From SSF14 sp037045585 (GTDB taxonomy: Bacteria; Actinomycetota; Acidimicrobiia; Acidimicrobiales; Microtrichaceae): a DNA stretch of 64,000 nt. Position numbers and translations under genes: made by a program. Location of the stretch: the NCBI GenBank assembly GCA_037045585.1, contig JBAOIR010000072.1, positions 1 through 64,000 on the forward strand, read 5' to 3'. Numbering within the stretch: position 1 is the first letter of the stretch; every line of letters starts with the position of its first letter. Shown here piece by piece: positions 36,286 through 45,687 of the stretch. The notes below the pieces were generated by a model. That model was given only the letters and a program-made list of their open reading frames with translations. It did no database searches and was not told the origin of the DNA.

Positions 36286-37461
36286 ATGGCGCGTAGGACC
36301 GGACCCCGCTGGGGTCGAATCGCCGGCCTCGGCCTGTGCGCGTTCGTGATCGGCAGCCTGGCGGGCTGGATCTTCGGCGGTGCCGACGACGCCACCGTGT
36401 CCACCGCCGATCCGACCACGACGACCCTTCGTGCCGACGGCGGCACCGACGCGCCGCCCTCCACCGGTGCGACGTCGACCACCGTGGATCCGGCGGCTCC
36501 GGTGCGCGATCAGATCGGGGCCGGTCAGCCCGTGACGTTCGTCTTCGGGGGCGACATCCACTTCGACGGGCCCCTCGCCACCACGCTGGCGAACGCCCCG
36601 GACTCGATCCTGGCCGGCCTCCAACCCACGCTGAGCGACGCCGATGTCGCGGTCGTCAACCTCGAGACCGCCATCGGAACCGGAGGCACGAAGGCAGCGA
36701 AGGAGTTCAACTTCCGCGCGTCCCCCGCCGCGTTCGGTGCCCTGACGAGCGCCGGTGTCGACGTCATCGGCATGGCCAACAACCACGCCCTCGACTACGG
36801 GCAGGACGGCCTCACCGAGACCCTCGCAGCCGTCGCCGAGACGAAGGCCCCGGTGATCGGCGTCGGCGTGAACGAAGCGGCCGCGCTTGCTCCGTGGACG
36901 TCGACGGTCAACGGCCAGCGGATCTCGGTGATCGCCGCCACGTCGGTCCTCGACGGCAACCTCATCGATTCGTGGACCGCGACCGAGGACCATCCGGGAG
37001 TGGCGTCGGCCAAACGCGTCGACCAGCTCGTCGCCGCCGTCGAAGCCGCCCGCAAGGTGTCCGACACCGTCGTCGTGTTCCTCCACTGGGGTACCGAGAC
37101 GAAGTTCTGCGCCAACCAGAACCAGCTCGACCTCGCGCCCCGCCTGATCATCGCGGGTGCCGACCTCGTGATCGGCAGCCACGCCCACCGGGTGCTCGCC
37201 GGCGGCTACCTCGGATCGGCCTACGTCGGCTACGGACTGGGCAACCTGGTCTTCAAGGCCGGGAGCGGCGACGGCCGCGACACCGGTCTCCTCCGGGTGA
37301 CGGTGACGGGCCGCCGCGTCGACGACGCCGAGTGGCTCCCGGGCCGGATCGGCGGCAACTACCTGCCGACGCTGCTCGATGGAGCCGACCGCGATGCCGA
37401 GCTGGCCACCTGGAACTCCCGTCGGGCCTGCTCCGAACTCGCCGACGCCCCCGACTCCTGA
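36286..37461 (+). CDS. CapA-family metallophosphatase-like protein
   Basis: 391 residues from ATG 36286. An N-terminal TM anchor (IAGLGLCAFVIGSLAGWIF) is followed by a Thr/Pro-rich linker and an outside PGA_cap domain: FGGDIHFDGPL (first metal motif), VVNLETAIGTGG, GMANNHALDYGQDGL, VFLHWGTE and VIGSHAHRVL. The family is related to CapA/PgsA of poly-gamma-glutamate capsules and to calcineurin-like phosphoesterases, with widespread actinobacterial members of unknown substrate. No capsule synthase genes are nearby, so a capsule role is only a possibility. It diverges from gltB. Confidence 0.85.
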   Translation: MARRTGPRWGRIAGLGLCAFVIGSLAGWIFGGADDATVSTADPTTTTLRADGGTDAPPSTGATSTTVDPAAPVRDQIGAGQPVTFVFGGDIHFDGPLATTLANAPDSILAGLQPTLSDADVAVVNLETAIGTGGTKAAKEFNFRASPAAFGALTSAGVDVIGMANNHALDYGQDGLTETLAAVAETKAPVIGVGVNEAAALAPWTSTVNGQRISVIAATSVLDGNLIDSWTATEDHPGVASAKRVDQLVAAVEAARKVSDTVVVFLHWGTETKFCANQNQLDLAPRLIIAGADLVIGSHAHRVLAGGYLGSAYVGYGLGNLVFKAGSGDGRDTGLLRVTVTGRRVDDAEWLPGRIGGNYLPTLLDGADRDAELATWNSRRACSELADAPDS

Positions 37462-37577
37462 CCGGACTCGGCCACCTCGCTCAGGCTCGCTCCCTCGCCC
37501 CGGGAGCCGCTTACGCTGCGGTACCTCGGCGTCTGATGGCCCCGGCTGACCCGATATTCGCTGCGAGACTGGCGGGC

Positions 37578-38826
37578 GTGACCCACCCGACCAGCTCCGC
37601 CGCCGCCGACCTGCTCTCGTTCATCGACGCATCGCCGTCGCCCTACCACGCTGTCGCCGCGGCCGTCGCCCGGCTCGACGCCGCCGGCTACGACGCTGCC
37701 CCCGGCACGCCGACGCCCGGCCAGCTCCCCCGGCGGGGCTACCTGGCCGACGGCGGCCTGCTCATCGCGTGGGACGTCGCCGACGCCGCCCTGCCCTGGC
37801 GCATCATCGGGGCCCACACCGATTCGCCGAACCTGCGCATCAAGCCCCGCCCCGACCTCGGTGGCTCGGGGATGCGGCGGCTGGCCGCCGAACCCTACGG
37901 CGGAGCGCTGCTCAACTCGTGGCTCGACCGCGATCTCGGGCTGTCGGGCCGCGTCGCCGTGCGCGAATCGGACGGGACGGTCGGCGAGCGACGCTTCCGC
38001 GACGACCGGCCGCTCCTCCGAGTCCCCCAACTGGCGATCCACCTCGATCGTGAGATCTCCACGACCGGACTCCTGTTGAACAAGCAGCAGCACCTGAACC
38101 CGGTGTGGGGGCTCGGCACACCCGTCGAGGGTGAGTTCTCGGCATGGCTCGCCGACGCCGTCGGCGTGGTCGCGACCGACGTCCTGGCCTGGGACGTGAT
38201 GTGCCACGACACCCAACCCTCGGGGTTCCTCGGCATCGAGGAGGAACTCATCAGCGCTCCTCGCCTCGACAATCTCTGCTCGTGTCACGGAGCGCTCAGC
38301 GCCCTGCTGGCAGCACGCCCGGTGTCGACGAACACGATGATCGCCCTCTTCGACCACGAGGAGATCGGCTCGGAGACCGCCACCGGCGCCGCGCTCACCC
38401 CGGCTCCAGCAGGTGCTCGACGCGTTCGGGCCCCTCGACGCCGCCGATTCGCGGGTGCTGTCCGCCGACATGGCGCACGGGACGCACCCCAACTATCCCG
38501 AGCGCCACGAGCCGAACCACCCCATCGCCCTCGGCGGTGGCCCGGTCGTGAAGGTGAACGTGAACGGCCGGTACGCGACCGAGGCGATCACCAACGGCGA
38601 GTTCGTCGCGGCGTGCCACGGCGCCGGCGTCCCGACCCAGGTGTACGCCCACCGGGCCGACCTGGCCTGCGGATCGACGATCGGCCCGATCACGGCGGCG
38701 CGCCTCGGCATCGCGACGGTCGACGTCGGGATGCCCCAGCTGTCGATGCACTCGTCGCGGGAGCTCATGGCCGCGTCCGACGTCGACCACATGGTGACGG
38801 CGTTCACCGCCTGGCTGTCGGCCTGA
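37578..38826 (+). CDS. M18-family aspartyl aminopeptidase (one frameshift)
   Basis: About 416 residues from GTG 37578. Metal and catalytic motifs of M18: LLSFIDASPSPYHAVAA, GAHTDSPNLRIKP (His ligand), DNLCSCHGALSALLA (bridging Asp), LFDHEEIGSETATGAA (Glu pair), SADMAHGTHPNY and MPQLSMHSSRE (last His). Near 38,400 the frame shifts by one base. The expected LQQVLDAFGPL continues in the neighbouring frame to the stop at 38826. It removes N-terminal acidic residues from peptides in the cytosol. An earlier ATG at 37536 is possible, but family similarity begins at the GTG. Its last 23 bases overlap the convergent transglutaminase gene. Confidence 0.88.
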
Positions 38827-40759
38827 CCGGCTCGCCCGGACTCGACGTCGCCGCCGACGCGTCGACCGTCTCCAGCACGGCGGCGACCGCGGCACGCTCC
38901 TCGTCCCCCGGCGGTTGCGCGGCGAACCGTGCCCGGTCGACGAGTTCACCCACCGCACCGAGCCGGTCGTCGCCGACGTGCACCCCGAGGGCACGGGCAT
39001 ACGACGTCGTCGTCTCCGCCGGGGCCCGGTCGCGGCCCCACCGCCGCCCGAGCCGTTCGAGGGCCAGCTCGGTCTCCGCCGGCCAGCTCACCGGGCCCCG
39101 GCGGCGGCTTCGACGGCCCGACGGCCGAGCCCGACCGAGCCGAACGATCGCCCGCACGAGCGCTGTCGCACCGTCGACGAGCGCACTCCACAGGCCGAGG
39201 ACCAGCGCGAGCCCGAGCAGGACCCACGACCCGTACCGCGACAACTGCGAGCCGAACGACTCGGGGGTATCGCCCGCCAGCGTGACCCCCGCCGTCGGGT
39301 CGAACGGGACCCAACCCACCCCGGCGAACCACACCTCGGTCCAGGCGTGGGCGTCGCGCTCGCGCACGAGGAATCGCTGCGTGACCGGATCCCGCCCCTC
39401 GGGGACGTAGCCGACCGCCAGGCGGGCCGGGACGCCGCTCGCCCGCAAGAGCACGGTGAAGCTGCTGGCGATCTGCTCGCACCATCCCAGCTTCGACACG
39501 AACAGGAAGTCGTCGACGACGTCGGCGTCGGACGGCGCCACGGGAGCGTCGAGGGAGTACCGGGTGTTGGCGTCGAGCCACGATTCGATCGCACGCGCCT
39601 TGTCGTACGCGGTCGTCGCGCCGGCGGTGATCTCGAGGGCCAACCGGCGGACCCGTTCGGTGGTGACCGGATCCGAGGCGTAGCGGGCCGTCAGGTCGGC
39701 GGGGATCTCGGCCGCGTCGGCCGAGCGAAGCAGGTCGGGGGTGAGGTCACGTCGCTGACGACTCTCGACGCGGTACCGGGCGCCCTTGCCGAGTGCCAGG
39801 TTCGTCGCGACCGAACCGTCCTCCCACTGCAGCAACGTGGTGGGTGCGTCGACGCTCACCGCGCTCGGTGCCGTCGGGAGCGCCGACAGGTACGGCGCCT
39901 CGACCGTGACCTCCTGGGTGATCGACGTCGCGGCCGCCGACACGAGGTCGTCGTCGGGCGGGGTGATCGTCCCCGACTCCGGCACCACCGTCAGGTCACG
40001 GACGCTGCGCGTCCACTGCTGGCCGTCCCATTCGTCGAAGGTCTGGGAGCGCCAGAAGCTCGGGAGTGCCGTCGCCACCGACAGCACCACGGCGTCGCTC
40101 AACCGCGGCCGCGTCCGCATGTCGAGGCGTTCGGTCGCGGCGACCGCGCTGCCGATCGAACCCCGCTCGAACGACGGCCGGTCCCCGAGGCTGGGGCCGT
40201 TCGAGAACCCCTGCGCCACGGCCGGACCGAGCCCGACTCCGGCCGCGGCGACCAGGCACACCACAACGACCACGATCCGAACGAGGCGGCCCCCGCCGCC
40301 GCTGGATCTGCCCCCGCGGGACCCGGCACCCGACACCACGGTGCCCTGCCGCCACATCCACCGTTCCGATCGTGCGGCCAGCACCAGCGCAGTCGCCGAC
40401 GCGGCGATCCACCCGAGCATCAGCAGCGCCCCCGACGCGTCGTCGATGGCCAACGACCCGAACCGGAGGAGCAACAGGGCGCCGATGATGACCATCCATC
40501 GCGTCGTGGAGCGGACCGACACCGAGCGCAGCGCGCCGACGGCCAGGGCGCCCGAGACCGCCCCGCCGAGCATGGCCCACGACGGATCGCGTCCGTCAGC
40601 CGGCACGAGACGGGCAGCGATCCCGACCGAGGCGGCGGTCGCCACGATGACGCCGACCAGGACGCCCACCGGGAGCGCGACGCGGTCCGCAGCGACCTTC
40701 GAGGAGGCTCGCCGGGCCCCGACGGTCGGGTCGGCACCGGTCGGGTCGGCGCCGGTCAC
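38804..40759 (-). CDS. Membrane transglutaminase-like protein (TgpA type)
   Basis: 651 residues. An N-terminal bundle of about five TM helices (DUF3488-like) is followed by an outside region starting near RPSFERGSIGSAVAATERLDM. A transglutaminase core then carries Cys in KLGWCEQIASSF, His in DAHAWTEVWFAGVGW and Asp in VPFDPTAG. A last TM helix (WVLLGLALVLGLWSALV) and a basic cytosolic tail with a DUF4129-like region end the protein. It forms a leftward MoxR-DUF58-transglutaminase set, common in bacteria and linked to envelope integrity, with four-base overlaps. The substrate is unknown. Confidence 0.9.
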   Translation of the reverse strand: MTGADPTGADPTVGARRASSKVAADRVALPVGVLVGVIVATAASVGIAARLVPADGRDPSWAMLGGAVSGALAVGALRSVSVRSTTRWMVIIGALLLLRFGSLAIDDASGALLMLGWIAASATALVLAARSERWMWRQGTVVSGAGSRGGRSSGGGGRLVRIVVVVVCLVAAAGVGLGPAVAQGFSNGPSLGDRPSFERGSIGSAVAATERLDMRTRPRLSDAVVLSVATALPSFWRSQTFDEWDGQQWTRSVRDLTVVPESGTITPPDDDLVSAAATSITQEVTVEAPYLSALPTAPSAVSVDAPTTLLQWEDGSVATNLALGKGARYRVESRQRRDLTPDLLRSADAAEIPADLTARYASDPVTTERVRRLALEITAGATTAYDKARAIESWLDANTRYSLDAPVAPSDADVVDDFLFVSKLGWCEQIASSFTVLLRASGVPARLAVGYVPEGRDPVTQRFLVRERDAHAWTEVWFAGVGWVPFDPTAGVTLAGDTPESFGSQLSRYGSWVLLGLALVLGLWSALVDGATALVRAIVRLGRARPSGRRSRRRGPVSWPAETELALERLGRRWGRDRAPAETTTSYARALGVHVGDDRLGAVGELVDRARFAAQPPGDEERAAVAAVLETVDASAATSSPGEPVRPTARR

Positions 40760-41799
40760 GACGGCACCCCCGGAGCGAACACGACCGTCGTGGTGGCACC
40801 GTCGGGGGGTCCACTCGGGCGATCGACGGGGCCGGGGGTCGCTGCGGCGAGACGTCGGCGTGCTTGCAACGGCGTGGCGACCTCGGCGGTGTGGGCACGG
40901 CCGTGCTCGTGGGTGCAGAGCAGCACGCGGCCCCCGAACGCCAACACGGCCGCGGCCAGACCGGCGGCCTCGGCCACGGCCCGTTCGACCGCAGTGTCGA
41001 CCGCGGTATCGACTGCGGTGTCGGGAGCGGCACCGACGGTGGGGCCGTCGACCGCGACGACCGCGGGGCCGAGGTCGACGACCAGCACGACGCCCGGCCG
41101 TGTGGGTGGTTCGAACTCCCGCACAACGAGCGACCCGACGCGGGCCGACGACGGCCAGTGCACCAGGTGGGCGGGGTCGCCCGACCGGTACGGGCGCACC
41201 GACCGCACCTCGTCACCGCCGTGGGCGGCCGCACCGGCCGCCTCGTCACTCCCCGTCTCCGGCGCGACCGGTGGGGTCCACGGGCGATGCACCGGGTCGG
41301 GGCCCACGAAGAGCGGGACGGCGAGCGGCACCTCGACCCGGCGCGACACCGACAACATGCCGAGGGGTCCGTCGGTCGACATGGTCACCACCAGCGACTC
41401 GACGACGGAGCGACCCAGCGTCAGCTCGACCGCTGCGGCCCCCGACGGCACCGACCACCACGGCTCGGTCCCGTCGATCCGCAACGCCAGGGTGTCGACC
41501 AGGCCGGGTGACCGAACCCGGACTCCCAGACCGAACGCAATGCCGGCGACGGCGTCGGTCGGAACGTCGACGATCTCGATCCGCACGAACCGCACCACGA
41601 CCAGCGGCCACACCGCCCCCACGACGACGAGCCCGACGAACACCGTCCACACGAGCCCCGCCAACGCCGGCTCGTTGATGCTCGACCGGGCGGCGAACAC
41701 GGCGACCGCGACCGCCGTCGCCGTCACCCCGAAGGCCGTGGGCCGCACGACCGTGGACCGCACGACCGTGGACCGTCCGGCCCGAGCGGCGCGGTTCAC
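40756..41799 (-). CDS. DUF58 protein
   Basis: 347 residues from GTG 41799, whose GTGA overlaps the MoxR stop. Two TM helices near residues 20-75, then a long domain with the DUF58 signature VRPYRSGDPAHLVHWPSSAR and VVREFEPP, and a vWA-like beta strand VVLVVDLGPAVVAVDG. An open frame upstream of 41799 is antisense-like and left out. Short in-frame repeats (TAVDTAVDTAV; STVVRSTVVR) reflect 12- to 15-bp tandem duplications. In this widespread cluster DUF58 proteins are thought to be matured by the MoxR ATPase. Confidence 0.88.
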   Translation of the reverse strand: MNRAARAGRSTVVRSTVVRPTAFGVTATAVAVAVFAARSSINEPALAGLVWTVFVGLVVVGAVWPLVVVRFVRIEIVDVPTDAVAGIAFGLGVRVRSPGLVDTLALRIDGTEPWWSVPSGAAAVELTLGRSVVESLVVTMSTDGPLGMLSVSRRVEVPLAVPLFVGPDPVHRPWTPPVAPETGSDEAAGAAAHGGDEVRSVRPYRSGDPAHLVHWPSSARVGSLVVREFEPPTRPGVVLVVDLGPAVVAVDGPTVGAAPDTAVDTAVDTAVERAVAEAAGLAAAVLAFGGRVLLCTHEHGRAHTAEVATPLQARRRLAAATPGPVDRPSGPPDGATTTVVFAPGVPS

Positions 41800-42785
41800 G
41801 AACGTGGCACCGGGACCCGGCCCAGGATGCCGAGGAGGACGGGCCACGCCGCCTCGACGTCGACGCCCTGGTGGAGCGAGACGCGGTGCGCGCACCCGGG
41901 TACGAACACGTACTGCACGTCGTCGGGAGTGACGTAGTCGCGTCCCGACAGCACGGCGTGGGCTCGGGCCATGCCCAACAGGCTGGTCGACACCCGCGGC
42001 GACACCCCGGTGGCGATCACGGGATCGGTCCGAGTGGCGGCGACGAGGTCGAGGACGTATTCGACGACCGACTCGGCGCAGTGGAGGTGGTGCACGGCGG
42101 CGATCGCGGTGGCGACCTCGGCAGGCGTGGTGACGGGCCGCACCGCCGGGAGCTGGTCGATGCCACCACGGCCGGTGATGATCTCGCGCTCGGCGTCACG
42201 ATCGGGGAGGCCGAGCGACACCGTCATCGCGAACCGGTCGAGTTGGCTCTCGGGCAGCGGGAACGTGCCGAGCTGGCCCGACGGATTCTGGGTGGCGATG
42301 CAGAAGAATGCCGGCGGCAGGCGATAGGTCGCGCCGTCGACGCTCACCTGCCGCTCCTCCATCGGCTCGAGGAGCGCCGACTGGGTTCGTGGCGACGCAC
42401 GGTTGACCTCGTCGATCAGGACGACGTCGGCGAACAACGGGCCCGGCCGGAACTGCCAGGTGCCCTGCTGCGGTTGGAACACCGACGTGCCGGTGATGTC
42501 CGACGGCAGCAGGTCGGGGGTGCACTGCACCCGACCGAACTCGCCGCCGATGGCGACGGCGAGCGACTTCGCGAGGAGCGTCTTGCCCGTACCCGGCAGG
42601 TCCTGCAACAACAGGTGGCCGCCGCTCAAGAGCGTGGTGAGGGCAAGGCGTACACCATCGGGCTTGCCCTTGATGGTGCTCGACACCGACCCGAACAGCG
42701 CCGACGCGAGTTCGGTCACGGATCGGTGGGGCGCGAACCCAGCGGGCGGCGCAGTCGAGGAGGCGTCGGGCGCGAGATCGCTCAT
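41796..42785 (-). CDS. MoxR-family AAA+ ATPase
   Basis: 329 residues from ATG 42785. Walker A QDLPGTGKTLLAKSLA, Walker B VVLIDEVNRASPRTQSALLE, sensor 1 FCIATQNPSGQLGTFPLPE, arginine-finger region LDRFAMTVSLGLPDRD, and the C-terminal lid with sensor 2 TGVSPRVSTSLLGMARA. MoxR ATPases act as chaperones that activate partner proteins carrying vWA or DUF58 domains. The neighbouring DUF58 gene is the likely partner. Cytosolic. Confidence 0.93.
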   Translation of the reverse strand: MSDLAPDASSTAPPAGFAPHRSVTELASALFGSVSSTIKGKPDGVRLALTTLLSGGHLLLQDLPGTGKTLLAKSLAVAIGGEFGRVQCTPDLLPSDITGTSVFQPQQGTWQFRPGPLFADVVLIDEVNRASPRTQSALLEPMEERQVSVDGATYRLPPAFFCIATQNPSGQLGTFPLPESQLDRFAMTVSLGLPDRDAEREIITGRGGIDQLPAVRPVTTPAEVATAIAAVHHLHCAESVVEYVLDLVAATRTDPVIATGVSPRVSTSLLGMARAHAVLSGRDYVTPDDVQYVFVPGCAHRVSLHQGVDVEAAWPVLLGILGRVPVPRS

Positions 42786-42856
42786 GGGCGTTCAGCTTGG
42801 CACGGCCTCGGCGACGCGCCGAGGCGACTCGGGGTCGGACCGAGGCGGACTCGGGG

Positions 42857-43692
42857 TCAGACCGGGGCGACGGACGCGACGATCCGGTCGCGCACACCGA
42901 CGTCGCAGTCGCGGCCCCACCGTCGGGTTCGATCACGAGCACGGCGAGCACCGCGCCCTCGGTGCCGACCATCCAGCCCCGGGCCACGAGGCCTGAGCCC
43001 GGCACCGTGCCGCTGAGGCCGATGGCCGGACCGAGCGATGAGGTGGCCGGCTCCACCGGTCCGAGTTCCATACCGGCGGTCGAGAACACCGTCCCGGCCT
43101 GGGCGTACAGGAGTGCCGGAGCGAGGGCCGGGTCCGTGGCGAGCTGGGCGATCATCGGGTCGGAGCTGAGGTCGACCTCGACGAACATCGTGCCCGCGGC
43201 CACCTCGTCGACGCTCAGATCCCCGGTGCGCAGGAGATCGACCACGAGAGGACGCCCGGTCACGTCGACCGGTTCGGTCGTGCGGACCGGGGTCTCGGGG
43301 AGCTCGACGCGGAACCGGCCCGACGCGGTGGTCACCGTCTCCCACGTGCCGTTCCCGTCGGACCGGGTCGACCACCACGTGATGGCCGCAGCGCCGAGCG
43401 CCACCACCACGAGGACCGGCAGGAGCAGTCGGGCGACAGAACGGCGACGCCGCGTCGGCGCCGAGGGAACCGGCGCTGGTGCGATGGGAGCCGGGACGGG
43501 CGATGGACCGGCGCCCCGCCCCGGCGGGACCGGCGCGGCGCCCCATCCCGCCAGGTTCGGCGCGGCGGTGGGGAGCACGGGTGGACCGAACCGGGACGGG
43601 GGCGCGGGGACGATCGCGGTCCCGCACAGTGGGCACGAGGTGACCGACGGTTCCACCGCCGCGTGACAGGTCGGGCACGACACCAGCTCCAC
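42857..43692 (-). CDS. Zinc-ribbon membrane protein, unknown (one frameshift)
   Basis: About 278 residues from GTG 43692. The N-terminus has two CxxC pairs, SCPTCHAAVEPSVTSCPLCG, i.e. a cytosolic zinc ribbon. A Pro/Ala-rich linker, a TM helix LLLPVLVVVALGAAAITWW and an outside domain (FRVELPETPVRTTEP, VDLLRTGDLSVDEVA) follow. One base shift near 42,910 restores the end DCDVGVRDRIVASVAPV and TGA 42857; the uncorrected frame would run through moxR. It is the first gene of the cluster, 71 bases before moxR. Such zinc-ribbon/one-TM proteins are frequent in Actinobacteria; role unknown. Confidence 0.7.
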
Positions 43693-43731
43693 GTGACGAC
43701 CTCCACTCCGCCGGCGGGCCGAGCCCGATGC

Positions 43732-45555
43732 TCAGCTGAAGCTACCGCCCGGGGGCAGCGGATCGTCGGAGGGCGACGGCACGACGGGGGCATCGGGGGT
43801 GTTGTCGTGGTGGAACGCCTGGAACGGCTGCTGGGTCGGGTCGTCGGGCAACAGGCGCGCCGCCGCCTCGGCCCGCTCAGCGTTGTCCGCGATGATGCGA
43901 CTCGCGCCAGCGGGCGCCGCCAGGAGCGCCTCGCCGACCGCCGACGTTGCCGACCATGCCGGGTCGAGCGCCGGGGCCGTCAGGGTGACGGCGGTGGCGG
44001 CGGGACGATCCGGCCAGGGCGTGATCTCCCACAGCAGGGCGGGACGTTCGCCGTGCCACCGCAGTCCGTAGGACAGGAGTCCGGCGCGGGTCGGGAGGTC
44101 GTGGGCCTCGAAGGGCTGTCCGGCGAGGCGCACATCCCATCCGGCCAGGATCGCGAGGGCGTCGCCATCGTCACGGACGGCCTCGTTCGTCGTCGCGACG
44201 ACGAAACGGGCGCTGGCCCCGACGTCGGGCGCACTGTCGGAGCCGTCGGCGGGGACCTCGGTCCAGGCGAGGCCGTCGGCCAACCGTTCGAGGAGACCGG
44301 CCGCCGTCGGCAGTTCGGGAGCGAACGCTCCCAATCGGTCGGCGGCAGCGCCGACCGCGGCGGCCACGTCGGGTTCACCCAGTTCGGCGAAGGTCGCCGC
44401 GGCGCCGAGGAGAGCGCCGCGCGCCCCGATCGCGGACGCCACCGCGTCACGGCGCTTCCGCTTGTCGAGCCACCGGACGGCGTCCGCCATGGGCCCGAGG
44501 TACAGCTCGCAGAACGATCGGTCGGCGCCGCCCGCCCACCAGGCACTGCACGCCCGGAGCAGTTGCAGCGTGGCGGCGACGGGGTCGGCGGCGGCGATCG
44601 AGCCGTTCGCCCGCTGCCGTTCGAGCAGGTCCACCAGGGCGGACGGGTCATCGGTCCGGCCCATCCGGCCCGAGGCCTCGGCGAGGAGACCGAGCGTCAG
44701 CGCAACATCGGCCCCCGACGTCGGAGCGGCGGCATCGTCGTACCCCAACATCACGTCGCACTCGGCGGCGAGGAACGCGGCACGGTGGAACGGGTCGAGT
44801 TCGAGCCGCGGCGTGCCGGTGAGGTGGGTCGCCCAGCCGGCCACGATCCGCTCCGGGGCCGGAACCGAGCCGCGATCGGCGAGCGCCGACACATCGGCGG
44901 TCTGCGCTCCGGGGGTGAACGTCGCGACGGCGTGCGCGGTGTGGGGCAGCGGCACGAGCACGGCCACGGCCCCCGGTCGGCCCCACACCGGTCGGTCGGG
45001 CGTCATCGTTCCCGCCTCGAGCACGGCCAGGAGGTCCGCTGCGGTCGCCGACGCCGCGTACCCGAGGGCGGGACGGGTGAGGACCAGCCGGCCGACCCCG
45101 TCGACGTCGATGCCGTCATCGGTCAGTTCGATTCGCTCCGAGGACTCGACGACGTACGCGAAGGCGACGGGGATCGGCGACGAGTTCTCCACGTCGAACA
45201 CGACCGACGGGCGCGCCACCCCGCCGACCCGCGCCACCGCGACCCGGCCGATGGCGTTGCCGCTCGGGATCCGCACCGACGACTCGACCACCGGTGTCCC
45301 ATCGACGAGGCGATCACGGGTGGACGGTTCGGCCTCCGGACGATGCCAGCGGTCCTCGGCGCCCACCCACCACGACACCCGGGTGCCCGACCCGGCGAAC
45401 GACGCGACGCCCCCCGGGCCGGCAATGGCGACGACCCCGGCATCGAGCTCGCCGACGCGTGCCCTCCGGACGCCGACGGGACCGACGCCGAGACCGGGAT
45501 GCGGGATCGCTGCGGTCGGGGACGAGCCGGAGATGGGGTCGGAGGGTCGGTTCAT
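43732..45555 (-). CDS. Large uncharacterised protein, possibly with an alpha/alpha-barrel
   Basis: 607 residues from ATG 45555, with no signal or TM. The first 200 residues look beta-rich (VVESSVRIPSGNAIGRVAVAR, VVFDVENSSPIPVAFAYVVE). The rest is helical with repeated Ala-rich helices (AADVALTLGLLAEASGR-like segments, ASAIGARGALLGAAATFAELG) and an end with YGLRWHGERPALLWEITPW. A beta domain followed by paired helices recalls glycoside hydrolases with a six-hairpin barrel, but I see no catalytic motif I can name, so this is a fold guess only. It is 40 bases upstream of the zinc-ribbon gene on the same strand and may belong to its operon. Confidence 0.6.
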   Translation of the reverse strand: MNRPSDPISGSSPTAAIPHPGLGVGPVGVRRARVGELDAGVVAIAGPGGVASFAGSGTRVSWWVGAEDRWHRPEAEPSTRDRLVDGTPVVESSVRIPSGNAIGRVAVARVGGVARPSVVFDVENSSPIPVAFAYVVESSERIELTDDGIDVDGVGRLVLTRPALGYAASATAADLLAVLEAGTMTPDRPVWGRPGAVAVLVPLPHTAHAVATFTPGAQTADVSALADRGSVPAPERIVAGWATHLTGTPRLELDPFHRAAFLAAECDVMLGYDDAAAPTSGADVALTLGLLAEASGRMGRTDDPSALVDLLERQRANGSIAAADPVAATLQLLRACSAWWAGGADRSFCELYLGPMADAVRWLDKRKRRDAVASAIGARGALLGAAATFAELGEPDVAAAVGAAADRLGAFAPELPTAAGLLERLADGLAWTEVPADGSDSAPDVGASARFVVATTNEAVRDDGDALAILAGWDVRLAGQPFEAHDLPTRAGLLSYGLRWHGERPALLWEITPWPDRPAATAVTLTAPALDPAWSATSAVGEALLAAPAGASRIIADNAERAEAAARLLPDDPTQQPFQAFHHDNTPDAPVVPSPSDDPLPPGGSFS

Positions 45556-45687
45556 CGGGGCGCCACGCTACCCGGCCCGCGCCGGACCACCCGAGTTCGG
45601 TCCCCGGGGGTCCCCCTCCCTGGGCTTCGTTTCGGATTGCACCGGACAGGGTACGAAGCGCCCCGGAAGGCTCGGAGGCGAGACGAG